Notes: generated from the letters alone by a model not told the origin. A stretch of 64,000 nucleotides of DNA from Alkalibacterium pelagium (GCF_900109325.1 NZ_FNZU01000001.1:1-64000), one strand, 5' to 3'; positions 1 through 9,625 are shown, counted from the first letter of the stretch. Program-made: numbers and translations.

Positions 1-171
1 AATGGAAAAATAGAAGGAATCAATAATAAGATCAAGGTTCTTAATCGTGTGGCCTACGGCTACAGGAACTTTGCCAACTACAAGAATAGAATTATCATTC
101 ACTTTTCTTTAAAATCAGAAGCATCTCAACGTAAACATGCACAAAAAGAAGTGTATAGCATGGTGGCCTAG
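1..171 (+). CDS. ISL3-like transposase, C-terminal end (5' truncated by window)
   Basis: An open frame runs from base 1 to a TAG at 169-171 and encodes about 56 residues. It contains the stretch EGINNKIKVLNRVAYGYRNF, which is the hallmark C-terminal segment of ISL3-family (and related DDE) transposases, where E is the last catalytic acid and is followed by N-N-K-I-K. The rest of the element lies left of the window, so whether it is an intact insertion sequence cannot be judged. The stop codon lies inside a 38-bp perfect palindrome. No terminal inverted repeat was recognised in the following bases. Confidence 0.75.
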   Translation, partial: NGKIEGINNKIKVLNRVAYGYRNFANYKNRIIIHFSLKSEASQRKHAQKEVYSMVA

Positions 172-188
172 GCCACCATGCTATACAC
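151..188. repeat. 38-bp perfect palindrome over the transposase stop
   Basis: Bases 151-169 are the exact reverse complement of 170-188 (19 + 19, no loop beyond the central CTAG). The left arm encodes the last transposase codons and the TAG stop. It could act as a terminator for the transposase on either strand, although no T-run follows, or as a structure limiting read-through between the element and cdaA. Confidence 0.85.
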
Positions 189-516
189 CCTATATAAACT
201 CTCTGACATTTACTTATTATTCTTTACCAACGTTATTTGACGTAGAACCTTTTTATTTGGAGGAAAAGATACTCATCTCAGTAAGGATTGGCATAGAATT
301 AGCTCTGACTGTATTTAAGTAACCTTCATGATTGAGTGATGACTCTCCATACTCTAAGACTATTTATCAGGGTGTAATCTTAATACATGCGGTGAGATGA
401 GACAAGTGTCATTTTGTTTCAGTTTAAACTACGATTAGTTTAGTTCAATTTAAATATGAAAAAAGTTAGAGTTTTAAATTTAATCACATTTGAAATGCTT
501 AACTGAGCCTTATATA
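189..516. other. Intergenic region between transposase end and cdaA
   Basis: AT-rich non-coding DNA of about 330 bases. Short open frames here lack ribosome binding sites and recognisable content. No repeat or RNA gene was seen apart from the palindrome at its left edge and the cdaA promoter at its right edge. Confidence 0.5.
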
Positions 517-525
517 TGTTATACT
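517..525 (+). promoter_or_regulatory. Putative extended -10 promoter for cdaA
   Basis: TGTTATACT forms an extended -10 (TGnTATACT) about 36 bases before the cdaA start. There is no convincing -35 at 17 bases. A TTGAAA at 490-495 is too far upstream, with a 24-base spacing. Confidence 0.4.
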
Positions 526-560
526 TACTCCGTGTATGTGCAGATTTTGGAGGTGGCAGC

Positions 561-1421
561 ATGCCCTTAGATTCTATTACAAATTTTGACTGGTCAAGAC
601 TTCTGGCTTGGCGTACAGCAGTGAATGTCATTGATATTCTGATCGTTGCTTTCTTTATCTATCAGCTGATGCGGATTGTTAAAGGCACTCGAGCAGTCGA
701 ACTGCTTAAAGGAATTGGAGTAATCCTGCTCCTGAAAGTCATCAGTGTATTTTTCCAGTTGTATACGACAGAATTCGTCGTAGATTTCGTTATCCAGTGG
801 TCGGCACTTGCGCTGATTATCATATTCCAGCCGGAGCTCAGACGGGGACTTGAACATCTGGGAAGAGGCTCCCTTTTTGGACGGAAACGTCGATCTAATG
901 CAAGTGAGATCATTGTTGATAATCTATCTCATGCGATTCAGTATATGAGTAAAAGACGGATTGGAGCGCTTATTTCGATTGAAATGGAAACCGGCCTGGA
1001 TGAGTATATTGCTACAGGAATCCCGCTCAATGCAGAACTGAGCTCTGAGCTTCTGATCAATATCTTTATTCCGAATACCCCGCTTCACGATGGAGCTGTC
1101 ATTATAAAAGATTACAATATTGCGACGGCTGCAAGTTACTTACCTTTATCAGAAAGTCCGGCCATTCCTAAAAAGCTGGGAACACGACATAGAGCGGCAA
1201 TCGGACTATCGGAAGTTTCGGATGCAATAACGATTATCGTATCTGAAGAAACAGGTGAAGTCAGTATTTCTCGAAGAGGGAACCTGATTAACGATATGAC
1301 GCAGGACGAAGTATTGAATTATTTGACTAAAGAACTCGTAGAATCAGAGAAAGAAAAAGAAACACAAGGACCGCTGCAGCAGATCGTCGAGGCCGTACGG
1401 AAAGGAGTGTCCAGCAAGTGA
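561..1421 (+). CDS. cdaA: Diadenylate cyclase CdaA (membrane c-di-AMP synthase)
   Basis: CdaA condenses two ATP into cyclic di-AMP, the essential second messenger that controls potassium and osmolyte uptake and cell-wall homeostasis. The 286-residue protein has three N-terminal membrane helices followed by a DAC domain with the two signature motifs DGAVII (nucleotide binding and catalysis) and RHRAAIG. An in-frame ATG exists at 516, but the GGAGGTGG site at 549-556 places the start at 561. The gene overlaps cdaR by four bases and is followed by glmM, the classic cdaA-cdaR-glmM operon, in which both partners modulate cyclase activity. Confidence 0.97.
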   Translation: MPLDSITNFDWSRLLAWRTAVNVIDILIVAFFIYQLMRIVKGTRAVELLKGIGVILLLKVISVFFQLYTTEFVVDFVIQWSALALIIIFQPELRRGLEHLGRGSLFGRKRRSNASEIIVDNLSHAIQYMSKRRIGALISIEMETGLDEYIATGIPLNAELSSELLINIFIPNTPLHDGAVIIKDYNIATAASYLPLSESPAIPKKLGTRHRAAIGLSEVSDAITIIVSEETGEVSISRRGNLINDMTQDEVLNYLTKELVESEKEKETQGPLQQIVEAVRKGVSSK

Positions 1422-2446
1422 AGTTGAATTTGGACAACCCGTGGATTACTAAATTAGTCGCACTTATATTTGCCGTGACGTTATTTTCATTTGTTGCACT
1501 GGAGAATCAGTCACGTATTCGGTCAACAAGCCCGACCGACGGAGCAAGTATCACCAGCTCGGAAGTCATTACTAATTTGCCGATCGACATAAATATTGAC
1601 CGGGACTTGTATTTCGTATCGGGCATTCCGGAAACAGCAACGATTCGTCTTGAAGGCCCTCAGGCAGTGCTGACACAGACGTTGGCTACTCAGAGTTTCA
1701 ATATAGAAACGCCTGACTTGAACCAGATGGGCCCCGGCCGTCATACTGTTCAGCTTGAGGCAGAAGGATTGAGTGGTCAGCTGAATTACAGCATCATGCC
1801 GGCAGAACTGACGTTGGAGATCGAAGAAAAAGTTATAGAAGAACACGATGTCAGAGTCGAATTCAATGAAAATGCACATCTGGCTGATGGCTATACTGCT
1901 GATGACCCTGTTCTGTCTGATGAAACAGTGACCATATCCGGTGCTGCTTCGACAATGGAACAGATCAGTGATGTGATGGTAGTTGTCATGCCGGAAGAAA
2001 GTGACGTAACAGACGATATAGACATGCTTCTTAACGTCCTGGTTCTTGATGAAACAGGCGATCCACTTAATGTGAATATCTCTCCTCAACAGATTGAGGT
2101 GACGATTCCAGTTCAGGGAACTGAACGGACCGTTCCAATGAATCTGGAAGAGATCGGCACGCCTCATGAGGATTATGAGTATGCTCTGGAATTTGCTCAA
2201 GGAGAACCTGAACAGATTACTGTGATTGGTGAATCGGGTATTCTTGAAGAGATGAATGATTTTTCTGTAGAGGTAGATGTATCGGGGATTACTGAATCGA
2301 CTATCAGAACCATACCGATTCCTCTACCCGATGGGATATCAGACAGTAACCCGAGAGATGTGGATGTACTGATCAGAGTGACGCCTGTTGAACAGGAAGC
2401 AGAAGACGATGATGAAACTGAAGAAGATGAAGACGATACTGTATAA
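1418..2446 (+). CDS. cdaR: CdaR (YbbR-domain regulator of CdaA)
   Basis: The protein has 342 residues, one N-terminal membrane anchor (about residues 11-28) and an extracellular part made of YbbR repeats rich in beta strand. It is known to bind and modulate CdaA. The start is a GTG overlapping the cdaA stop, with AAAGGAG about ten bases upstream, indicating translational coupling. The C-terminal 25 residues are almost all Asp/Glu (E-D-D-D-E-T-E-E-D-E-D-D), an acidic tail also seen in other membrane proteins of this window. Confidence 0.95.
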   Translation: MKLNLDNPWITKLVALIFAVTLFSFVALENQSRIRSTSPTDGASITSSEVITNLPIDINIDRDLYFVSGIPETATIRLEGPQAVLTQTLATQSFNIETPDLNQMGPGRHTVQLEAEGLSGQLNYSIMPAELTLEIEEKVIEEHDVRVEFNENAHLADGYTADDPVLSDETVTISGAASTMEQISDVMVVVMPEESDVTDDIDMLLNVLVLDETGDPLNVNISPQQIEVTIPVQGTERTVPMNLEEIGTPHEDYEYALEFAQGEPEQITVIGESGILEEMNDFSVEVDVSGITESTIRTIPIPLPDGISDSNPRDVDVLIRVTPVEQEAEDDDETEEDEDDTV

Positions 2447-2475
2447 CTAGACTATTAGGATGAGGAGTTTGAACA

Positions 2476-3834
2476 ATGGGAAAATATTTTGGAACAGATG
2501 GTGTTAGAGGGGTTGCGAATAAGGAACTGACCCCTGAACTGGCTTTTAAACTGGGGCGTTTTGGAGGATATGTGCTGTCTCAGCACGCTGAAGAGGAAAC
2601 CCCTAGAGTACTTGTGGGAAAAGATACACGTATATCCGGTAGAATGCTGGAATACTCCCTTGTAGCTGGACTATTGTCTGTCGGGGTGGAAGTGTTGAGA
2701 CTTGGTGTCATTACTACTCCCGGCGTGTCTTACCTGACACGTCAGCAGAACGCAACGGCAGGAATTATGATATCTGCCTCGCATAATCCTGTAGAAGACA
2801 ACGGCATCAAATTCTTCGGATCAGATGGGTTTAAACTCTCTGACGAACAGGAAGCTGAAATTGAAGAGCTGTTGGATCGTGAGGGAGATGACCTTCCTCG
2901 CCCAAGTTCTGATGGCCTTGGAACATCTGAAGAATATAAAGAAGGAATTCTGAAGTACATTCAGTTCCTGACTCAGACGATCAATGGAGATTTGTCAGGC
3001 ATCCATGTAGCTCTTGATGGAGCGAATGGAGCAGCAAGTCCGCTCCTCAACCGCCTGTTTGCCGATCTTGATACTGATTTCGATGTCACTGGTGCCTCAC
3101 CAAATGGTCTGAACATCAATGATGGAGTGGGGAGCACGCATCCTGATTATCTAGCTGACTTTGTACTGGAAAAAGGCGCAGATGTAGGATTGGCTTTTGA
3201 TGGAGACGGAGACCGTCTTATTGCTGTAGATGAACTAGGTAATATCGTCGATGGAGACAAGATCATGTACATCTGCGGGAAGTTCATGCATGAAGAAGGC
3301 CGCCTGAAGAAGAATACGATCGTTTCAACAGTCATGAGTAATATCGGTTTCTACAAAGCACTGGAAGTCCACGATCTGGAATCTGTAAAAACTAAAGTCG
3401 GTGACCGGTATGTTATGGAAGAAATGGTCAAGAATGGCTATAATTTAGGTGGAGAGCAGTCAGGTCACCTGATTTTCCTTGATTACCATACAACTGGAGA
3501 CGGCCTGCTTTCAGGAATTCAGTTGCTTAACGTAATGAAACAGACAGGCAAGAAATTGTCAGAACTCGCTGAAGAAGTGACCACGTATCCTCAGAAACTT
3601 GTCAATATTCGCGTGACGGACAAGCATAATGTCATGTCCAATCCGGCAATTAGTGAAGTCATTGAGCAGGTCGAACAGGAAATGGCAGGAAATGGTCGCG
3701 TTCTGGTGCGTCCAAGTGGAACGGAGTCTCTTCTACGTGTCATGGCGGAAGCTGAAACGGAAGAAGCAGTGAATGAATATGTCGACCGTATTGCGGACGT
3801 CGTCAGAAAAGAATTAGGTACCGAAGAAGCGTAA
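2476..3834 (+). CDS. glmM: Phosphoglucosamine mutase
   Basis: GlmM interconverts glucosamine-6-phosphate and glucosamine-1-phosphate for UDP-GlcNAc and peptidoglycan synthesis. The 452 residues match the usual family length. Visible motifs are the phosphoserine loop [12 protein letters not shown] (about residue 100), the metal loop DGDGDR and the phosphate-binding RPSGTE near the C-terminus. A GATGAGGAG site precedes the ATG. It is the last gene of the cda operon and a hairpin terminator follows. In related Firmicutes GlmM binds CdaA and inhibits it. Confidence 0.98.
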   Translation: MGKYFGTDGVRGVANKELTPELAFKLGRFGGYVLSQHAEEETPRVLVGKDTRISGRMLEYSLVAGLLSVGVEVLRLGVITTPGVSYLTRQQNATAGIMISASHNPVEDNGIKFFGSDGFKLSDEQEAEIEELLDREGDDLPRPSSDGLGTSEEYKEGILKYIQFLTQTINGDLSGIHVALDGANGAASPLLNRLFADLDTDFDVTGASPNGLNINDGVGSTHPDYLADFVLEKGADVGLAFDGDGDRLIAVDELGNIVDGDKIMYICGKFMHEEGRLKKNTIVSTVMSNIGFYKALEVHDLESVKTKVGDRYVMEEMVKNGYNLGGEQSGHLIFLDYHTTGDGLLSGIQLLNVMKQTGKKLSELAEEVTTYPQKLVNIRVTDKHNVMSNPAISEVIEQVEQEMAGNGRVLVRPSGTESLLRVMAEAETEEAVNEYVDRIADVVRKELGTEEA

Positions 3835-3850
3835 CAAAGTATATTAGATT

Positions 3851-3888
3851 ACCGCAGATTGCTTGACGAAAAGCGGTCTGCGGTTTTT
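3851..3888 (+). terminator. Intrinsic terminator after glmM
   Basis: ACCGCAGA (3851-3858) pairs with TCTGCGGT (3877-3884) and a T-run follows. It ends the cdaA-cdaR-glmM unit. Confidence 0.8.
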
Positions 3889-3915
3889 ACATATTGAAGC
3901 AAAGGAGCAGGTGCT

Positions 3916-4707
3916 ATGAATGCAGAAACCTATCTATCCCCGGCCTCTATCAAAAGACAGGCCAGAGAGGAATTAAGTGGAAAATGGAGAGATGTCATTC
4001 TTCTCTACCTCGTACCGTTTGTGATCAGTCTTCTGCTGACTGGCGGCATATATGGATTCGATCTGACATCCATTCCTAGAATTATTGTTGGCGAGGAAGA
4101 GGGCAATATACTGATCAATTTTCTCGTAACATATTTGACGATAGGGATATCATTTACCTTACTCGATATGATCCGCTCAAGCAGTTACAAAATAAAGCCT
4201 CTGCCTGATGCTTTTCAAGTGTTTTCAAGACGATTCTTTATTCCTGTCTTTCTTATCCAGCTTCTTCAGACCTTGTTCATTGTGTTATGGACGCTGGTCT
4301 TTATTATTCCTGGAATCATCAAAACCTATTCGTATTCGCAGGCATTTTTTATTTTTAAGGACAAAAAGGATCTCGGAACTGAAGAATACCCTGCAGCGTT
4401 CGATTGTATAACAGAAAGTAGGTATTTGATGGACGGGCACAAGCTGGAACTCTTTTTTCTTCACTTGTCCTTTATCGGCTGGTACCTCCTGGAAGTGTTC
4501 ACCTTGGGTATTGCTTCTTTATATGTCAGACCGTATCTTAACATGGCGGAAGCTGTCTTTTATTCCAGACTGAGGTACGATCATAAAGAGACAGACGATG
4601 CCCAAGTTGACGGGTATTATCATGAAGCCGGTTTTGAAAGTAAAGTGCATGAAGAAGAAAAAGAGGACGAGGAAGATGAAGAATATGACGATTTTGCGGA
4701 GTACTAA
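3916..4707 (+). CDS. DUF975 family membrane protein
   Basis: The protein has 263 residues and five or so predicted membrane helices, with the N-terminal signature of the DUF975 family (S-x-x-x-I-K-x-x-A-R-x-x-L-x-G-K-W). The family has no established biochemical role. The ATG at 3916 has AGGAGCAGG in front. The C-terminus is a strongly acidic cytoplasmic tail (E-E-E-K-E-D-E-E-D-E-E-Y-D-D). It has its own start after the glmM terminator and is probably monocistronic. Confidence 0.8.
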   Translation: MNAETYLSPASIKRQAREELSGKWRDVILLYLVPFVISLLLTGGIYGFDLTSIPRIIVGEEEGNILINFLVTYLTIGISFTLLDMIRSSSYKIKPLPDAFQVFSRRFFIPVFLIQLLQTLFIVLWTLVFIIPGIIKTYSYSQAFFIFKDKKDLGTEEYPAAFDCITESRYLMDGHKLELFFLHLSFIGWYLLEVFTLGIASLYVRPYLNMAEAVFYSRLRYDHKETDDAQVDGYYHEAGFESKVHEEEKEDEEDEEYDDFAEY

Positions 4708-4719
4708 TTAGAAATCAGA

Positions 4720-4765
4720 ATAGTCCCCTTTCTGCCATCGATTGGTGTTAGCAGGAGGGGGACTA
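4720..4765. terminator. Possible hairpin between convergent genes
   Basis: ATAGTCCCC pairs with GGGGACTAT across a long loop that holds a second CTGC/GCAG pairing. It lacks a clear T-run on the + strand. It lies between the convergent DUF975 and DUF456 genes, so it may serve either. Confidence 0.45.
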
Positions 4766-4823
4766 TCTGTCTCTTAAGAAAGATACTCAAGTAATGGTAA
4801 TGATAAAGTCGAGGTCAGGCGAG

Positions 4824-5306
4824 TCAAAGCCAGATGGCGATTAAGAACCAGGTAATCATAATCAATTGAATGATCCCTTCTGCAATTCGTCCACTAAGGA
4901 ATCCGATGAGCGTTCCGACAGCCGCTCTTAAAGCGTGAGCGAAGGTATCCTGTATCCAGAATTCTACGATCAGAACGGCAATAAAAGGGAAAATCAGGAT
5001 CCCGAATGGTGGAAAGATAAATGTTCCGGCGATGATGGCAATCGTCGCAGTTGTCTCTCCGATTTTACTACCGCCGAATTTATTAACAGCGATTGATCCC
5101 GCAAGCAGGTCGGCCAGCAGGAGGAAGACAGTAAGTACGCCCATTGATACCCAGAAGACCCAAGTCAGGACTGCTGAGTTGATGAAAAAATGATAAATGA
5201 GAAAGCCACCCCAGACAGCTAGTACTGAAGGGACGACGGGAGAGATAAGACCCACAAAACTCAATATGAACAGACCGATGATTACGATCCACAAAATAGT
5301 ATCCAT
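4824..5306 (-). CDS. DUF456 family membrane protein
   Basis: The protein has 160 residues, almost entirely hydrophobic, with five or six membrane segments. It matches the DUF456 family of small glycine-rich membrane proteins, whose function is unknown. An upstream in-frame start exists, but the AAAGGA site fits the ATG at 5306 (M-D-T-I-L-W). The gene stands alone and diverges from the sulfur operon leader. Confidence 0.75.
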   Translation of the reverse strand: MDTILWIVIIGLFILSFVGLISPVVPSVLAVWGGFLIYHFFINSAVLTWVFWVSMGVLTVFLLLADLLAGSIAVNKFGGSKIGETTATIAIIAGTFIFPPFGILIFPFIAVLIVEFWIQDTFAHALRAAVGTLIGFLSGRIAEGIIQLIMITWFLIAIWL

Positions 5307-5402
5307 TTTATCTATTCCTTTCTTAAATGATATATAACTCAAGTATACTAGAGTCAGAGCATATACGAAAAAGATAGACTTTTAGTTTTAGACTGGGATT
5401 CA

Positions 5403-5431
5403 TTGACAATAGATTTAGATAATGCTAATAT
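5403..5431 (+). promoter_or_regulatory. Sigma-A promoter of the mccA sulfur operon
   Basis: A perfect -35 TTGACA (5403-5408), a 17-base spacer and -10 TAATAT (5426-5431). Transcription would start near 5438, giving a leader of about 258 bases before mccA. That is long enough to hold the leader peptide frame and the attenuator. Confidence 0.8.
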
Positions 5432-5477
5432 CAGAAGTGAACAAACTATTAGTAAGTAGATTAGGGAGTGTTTGATC

Positions 5478-5570
5478 GTGCCAATCACATTTTTAGAGAA
5501 GCAAAGCGAGTGTTGCTGTACAAGCGTACAGTCTATTTCTCATGCTCTCAAAAATGTTCTAGGCGATTAA
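5478..5570 (+). CDS. Cysteine-codon leader peptide (candidate attenuator peptide)
   Basis: This is a 30-codon frame starting with GTG at 5478, preceded at nine bases by AGGGAG (5463-5468). Codons 12-14 are TGT-TGC-TGT, three cysteines in a row (residues E-C-C-C-T-S). It ends with TAA at 5568-5570, about 126 bases before mccA. It has no similarity I recognise and no signal sequence. Its likely job is to measure charged tRNA-Cys: a ribosome stalled on the Cys run would leave 5537-5550 free to act as antiterminator. A hairpin of CTGTAC/GTACAG (5516-5531) lies on the Cys codons. Expression of this peptide is inferred, not shown. Confidence 0.65.
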   Translation: MPITFLEKQSECCCTSVQSISHALKNVLGD

Positions 5571-5656
5571 ATCGATAACCTCCTGATATTTTCTATCACT
5601 ATCAGATCAGGAAGAAATCACTAACCGTTAGAATAATTAGAGTGAGCGCATGAGGG
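5496..5656 (+). promoter_or_regulatory. Alternative-pairing region (1:2 and 2:3 helices) of the mccA attenuator
   Basis: Segment 1 (5496-5503, GAGAAGCA) pairs with segment 2 (5543-5549, TGCTCTC) with one bulged A. Segment 2 extended (5537-5550) pairs with segment 3 (5643-5656), giving eleven Watson-Crick pairs, two G-T pairs and one mismatch. Segment 3 is the 5' arm of the terminator, so 2:3 pairing excludes termination, while 1:2 pairing or a ribosome reaching the stop codon permits it. This is hand-derived; a folding calculation would test it. Confidence 0.6.
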
Positions 5657-5677
5657 CCCCCCCTTGTGCGCTTTTTT
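5645..5677 (+). terminator. Attenuator terminator just upstream of mccA
   Basis: Twelve-pair stem 5645-5656 / 5661-5672 (ten Watson-Crick, two G-T), loop CCCC, followed by six T (5672-5677). Its end is only 18 bases before the mccA start and lies downstream of the promoter, so transcription must read through it for the operon to be expressed. Confidence 0.85.
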
Positions 5678-5695
5678 GACGAAAGGAGGATAAAT

Positions 5696-6610
5696 TTGAT
5701 TATACAGACAGTAAATGAGCTGATCGGCCGGACACCTATGATGCAAATCAATGGCTATGACCTTCCGAAGAACACACGTATACTTGCCAAGCTTGAGCAG
5801 TTCAATCCTGGAGGAAGCATCAAGGATCGCCTGGGTGTCAAGCTCATTGATACAGCATTTAAAGAGGGAAGAATTAACAAAGAGTCAACGATTATAGAGC
5901 CGACTGCTGGGAATACGGGAATCGGACTGGGACTGGCTGCCATGGCGTATGGTCTGAAACTGATTTTCGTCGTACCTGAAAAGTTCAGCATTGAAAAGCA
6001 GGAGCTGATGCGGGTCCTGGGAGCTGAAATCGTCCACACACCTACGAAAGAAGGGATCAAAGGTGCGGTGGCTAAAGCTAAGGCGTTAGGCGAGAAGATC
6101 GAAAACAGTTATCTCCCGCTTCAGTTCGAAAACCCTGTCAATCCGTTGACTTATTATGAAACTTTGGGACCTGAGATTATCAATGACTTAGATGGCGAGT
6201 ACCCGGATTCTTTTGTCGCAGGGGCAGGAAGCGGAGGCACGTTCAGCGGGGTTGCTCAGTACTTCAAGGAACAGTCAGAGAGCATCCGAACAGTTGTCGT
6301 CGAACCGGAAGGATCCATTTTAGGTGGAGGCGAGCCTGGACCGCATGAGACGGAAGGCATTGGTGTCGAGTCGTTCCCGCCTTTCATGAAAAAGGAATGG
6401 ATCGACCAGGTCTATACCATTTCAGACGAAGAAGCATTCTATTACACAAAGGAACTGGCTAGGAAAAATGGACTTTTTGTAGGGAGCTCGAGTGGAGCTG
6501 CGTTTGCCGCAGCACTCAAAGAAGCTCAGACGTTACCAGCAGGCAGTATGATTGTGACTGTCTTTCCGGATGGAAGCGAACGGTATTTATCAAAAAACAT
6601 ATACAAATAA
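5696..6610 (+). CDS. mccA: O-acetylserine-dependent cystathionine beta-synthase (MccA type)
   Basis: This PLP enzyme of the cysteine synthase fold joins homocysteine to O-acetylserine to form cystathionine, the first step of reverse transsulfuration. The substrate-loop sequence is [10 protein letters not shown] (EPTSGNTGIG in plain CysK), and [30 protein letters not shown] and [11 protein letters not shown] segments match Bacillus MccA. The PLP lysine is in GGSIKDR and the glycine loop is GAGSGGT. The start is TTG at 5696, eleven bases after AAAGGAGG; an earlier in-frame GTG lies inside the terminator. About 304 residues, the usual length. First gene of a five-gene operon. Confidence 0.88.
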   Translation: MIIQTVNELIGRTPMMQINGYDLPKNTRILAKLEQFNPGGSIKDRLGVKLIDTAFKEGRINKESTIIEPTAGNTGIGLGLAAMAYGLKLIFVVPEKFSIEKQELMRVLGAEIVHTPTKEGIKGAVAKAKALGEKIENSYLPLQFENPVNPLTYYETLGPEIINDLDGEYPDSFVAGAGSGGTFSGVAQYFKEQSESIRTVVVEPEGSILGGGEPGPHETEGIGVESFPPFMKKEWIDQVYTISDEEAFYYTKELARKNGLFVGSSSGAAFAAALKEAQTLPAGSMIVTVFPDGSERYLSKNIYK

Positions 6611-7774
<1,164 letters not shown>

Positions 7775-7796
7775 TCCAACAGATAGAGGAGCAGAC

Positions 7797-8348
7797 ATGA
7801 GCGCATTCAAAGAACTGATGCAGACTTATAAGAAGAATGACCCGGCTGCTGGCAGCTCAGCTGAAATCGTCCTGACTTATCCAGGAGTCTGGGCAATATT
7901 CTTTCATCGAATCTCCCATTTTTTATATAATAAAGGAGTAAGGGTACCGGCTCGTATGCTGTCCATGTTTGCTAGATGGATCACCGGAATCGAAATTCAT
8001 CCCGGAGCTGTGATCGGTCGTCGTCTGTTTATAGACCATGGCATGGGTATCGTGATTGGTGAAACCGCAGAGATCGGAGATGACGTCAAGATGTTTCACG
8101 CCGTCACTCTAGGTGGACGGGGCGATCAGGCAGGCAAACGCCATCCGACTATTGGTGACGGAGTCCTTCTATCCGCACACGTTCAGGTAATCGGTAATAT
8201 CACAATAGGCAAACAGGCTAAAATAGGAGCCAGTGCAGTCGTTTTAAAAGACATTCCGGAAGGGGTAACGGCTGTCGGTATTCCCGCCAAAGTAGTGAAG
8301 ACCAAAGAAGAGAACATCAGGGAAATTGCAGATAATCACATGATGTAA
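7797..8348 (+). CDS. cysE: Serine O-acetyltransferase
   Basis: CysE transfers acetyl from acetyl-CoA to serine, making the O-acetylserine used by MccA. The 183 residues include the hexapeptide-repeat left-handed beta helix (GIEIHPGAVIGRRLFIDHGMGIVIGETAEIGDDV) with the catalytic His in DHG and the HAVTLGG loop. AGAGGAG precedes the ATG. It sits between mccB and the methyltransferase, supplying the cosubstrate within the operon. The protein is short compared with enterobacterial CysE, as is usual for Firmicutes. Confidence 0.95.
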   Translation: MSAFKELMQTYKKNDPAAGSSAEIVLTYPGVWAIFFHRISHFLYNKGVRVPARMLSMFARWITGIEIHPGAVIGRRLFIDHGMGIVIGETAEIGDDVKMFHAVTLGGRGDQAGKRHPTIGDGVLLSAHVQVIGNITIGKQAKIGASAVVLKDIPEGVTAVGIPAKVVKTKEENIREIADNHMM

Positions 8349-8361
8349 AGGAGTGAGCGGT

Positions 8362-9048
8362 ATGGGTCGAGAATTTATAGAAGTATTTACTGGATGGGCC
8401 AAGAATTATGATGCTTCCGTCAAAGGTAATGATGAAGAATATAAAGAAGTGTTCGCAGGATATGAGGAAATACTGACAGAAATAGTGAATAGAAGCGGCA
8501 ATCATGTACTTGAGTTTGGTATTGGAACTGGGAACCTGACTGAAAAACTGTTGAACGCCGGTAAGGAAGTTTTTGCTGTCGAGCCCTCACCAGAAATGCG
8601 TGAACTGGCTAAAGAAAAGCTGCCGGACGATTTTACGATTCACGATGGGGACATGCAGGAGTATCCGTTACCCGACAAACCACTGGATACGATCGTCAGC
8701 TCATACGTTTTTCATCATCTGGATGATGAAGAAAAAAGCGAAGCAGTAAGATTCTATGCCCAGCAGCTGGCCGAAGGTGGGAAGCTCGTTTTTGCTGATA
8801 CGATTTTCGTATCTCAGGATGTCTATGACAGTGTCATTGAAGAAGCCGAAAGCAGGGGCTACAGTGATCTTGCTGAAGACTTGAGAAGAGAGTACTATCC
8901 TCTACTGGACACCGTTTATACTGCTCTGAACAAAGCTGGATTTTCCCAGATATCCTTTACTCAAATGAATGATTTCGTCTGGGTATTTGAAGGCACGAAA
9001 GTAAAAGATGTAAAAAATATGGATATTTTAAAAGGAGATAATCAATAA
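8362..9048 (+). CDS. SAM-dependent methyltransferase, YrrT-like
   Basis: Class I methyltransferase of 228 residues. The SAM-binding motif is [11 protein letters not shown] (about residues 47-57), followed by the acidic end of beta 2 (VEPS) and the [13 protein letters not shown] segment. Bacillus yrrT occupies a similar place in the mtnN-mccA-mccB operon; its substrate is not established. The AAAGGAG at 8347-8353 selects ATG 8362 over GTG 8353. Its TAA shares a base with the luxS ATG (9046-9050), so the two are translationally coupled. Confidence 0.8.
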   Translation: MGREFIEVFTGWAKNYDASVKGNDEEYKEVFAGYEEILTEIVNRSGNHVLEFGIGTGNLTEKLLNAGKEVFAVEPSPEMRELAKEKLPDDFTIHDGDMQEYPLPDKPLDTIVSSYVFHHLDDEEKSEAVRFYAQQLAEGGKLVFADTIFVSQDVYDSVIEEAESRGYSDLAEDLRREYYPLLDTVYTALNKAGFSQISFTQMNDFVWVFEGTKVKDVKNMDILKGDNQ

Positions 9049-9530
9049 TGGCTGATAAAAAAATGAACGTCGAAAGTTTTAACCTTGACCATACAAAAGT
9101 ACAGGCTCCTTATGTCCGAGTGGCGGATAGAAAAACAGGAACGAACGGCGATCTGATTGTTAAGTATGATGTCCGGTTTTCACAGCCTAACAAAGAACAC
9201 ATGGACATGATGGCCGTGCATTCCCTTGAACATCTGACTGCCGAGCATATCCGTAACCATGCGGATTATATCGTCGATTTCGGTCCTATGGGCTGCCAGA
9301 CAGGGTTTTATCTGACTGTTCTGAACCACGATAATATCGATGAAATCCTCGAAGTACTTGAAAAGACGATGGAAGACGTACTGGAAGCTGACGAAGTACC
9401 GGCAAGCAATGAGGTACAGTGTGGCTGGGCAGCGCATCATACTCTTGAAGGAGCAAAAGAAGTTGCTGAACGCTTCCTTTCAAAACGTGATGAATGGTCA
9501 GTTGTCTTTGCAGAAGATGCAGTAAAGTAA
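9048..9530 (+). CDS. luxS: S-ribosylhomocysteine lyase LuxS
   Basis: LuxS splits S-ribosylhomocysteine into homocysteine and DPD, the precursor of autoinducer-2. The 160 residues contain the metal-binding HSLEH (H-x-x-E-H), the [10 protein letters not shown] loop and the second conserved [12 protein letters not shown] block. As the last gene of the mccA operon it provides the homocysteine used by MccA/MccB. The nucleosidase MtnN/Pfs that makes its substrate is not in this operon and must be encoded elsewhere. AAAGGAG lies at a proper distance. Confidence 0.97.
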   Translation: MADKKMNVESFNLDHTKVQAPYVRVADRKTGTNGDLIVKYDVRFSQPNKEHMDMMAVHSLEHLTAEHIRNHADYIVDFGPMGCQTGFYLTVLNHDNIDEILEVLEKTMEDVLEADEVPASNEVQCGWAAHHTLEGAKEVAERFLSKRDEWSVVFAEDAVK

Positions 9531-9562
9531 TTGCTGAAAATACAAATTAGCTCACACAGGCT

Positions 9563-9602
9563 AACCGGTCAGACGACACTATTATCGTCTGACCGGTTTT
9601 TT
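9563..9602 (+). terminator. Strong intrinsic terminator after luxS
   Basis: A 14-bp perfect stem, AACCGGTCAGACGA (9563-9576) and its complement (9585-9598), eight-base loop, then a T-run. It ends the sulfur operon. Confidence 0.95.
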
Positions 9603-9625
9603 CTTCTTTTAATGGCAATGCTGTT

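Noticed and set aside
137..322. A 61-codon frame after the transposase
   Set aside because: Its first codons overlap the transposase frame and palindrome, it has no ribosome site, and the content is not protein-like.
5438..5695. T-box or SAM riboswitch before mccA
   Set aside because: There is no T-box core (AGGGTGGnACCGCG) and no S-box motifs. The Cys-codon frame with alternative helices explains the leader better.
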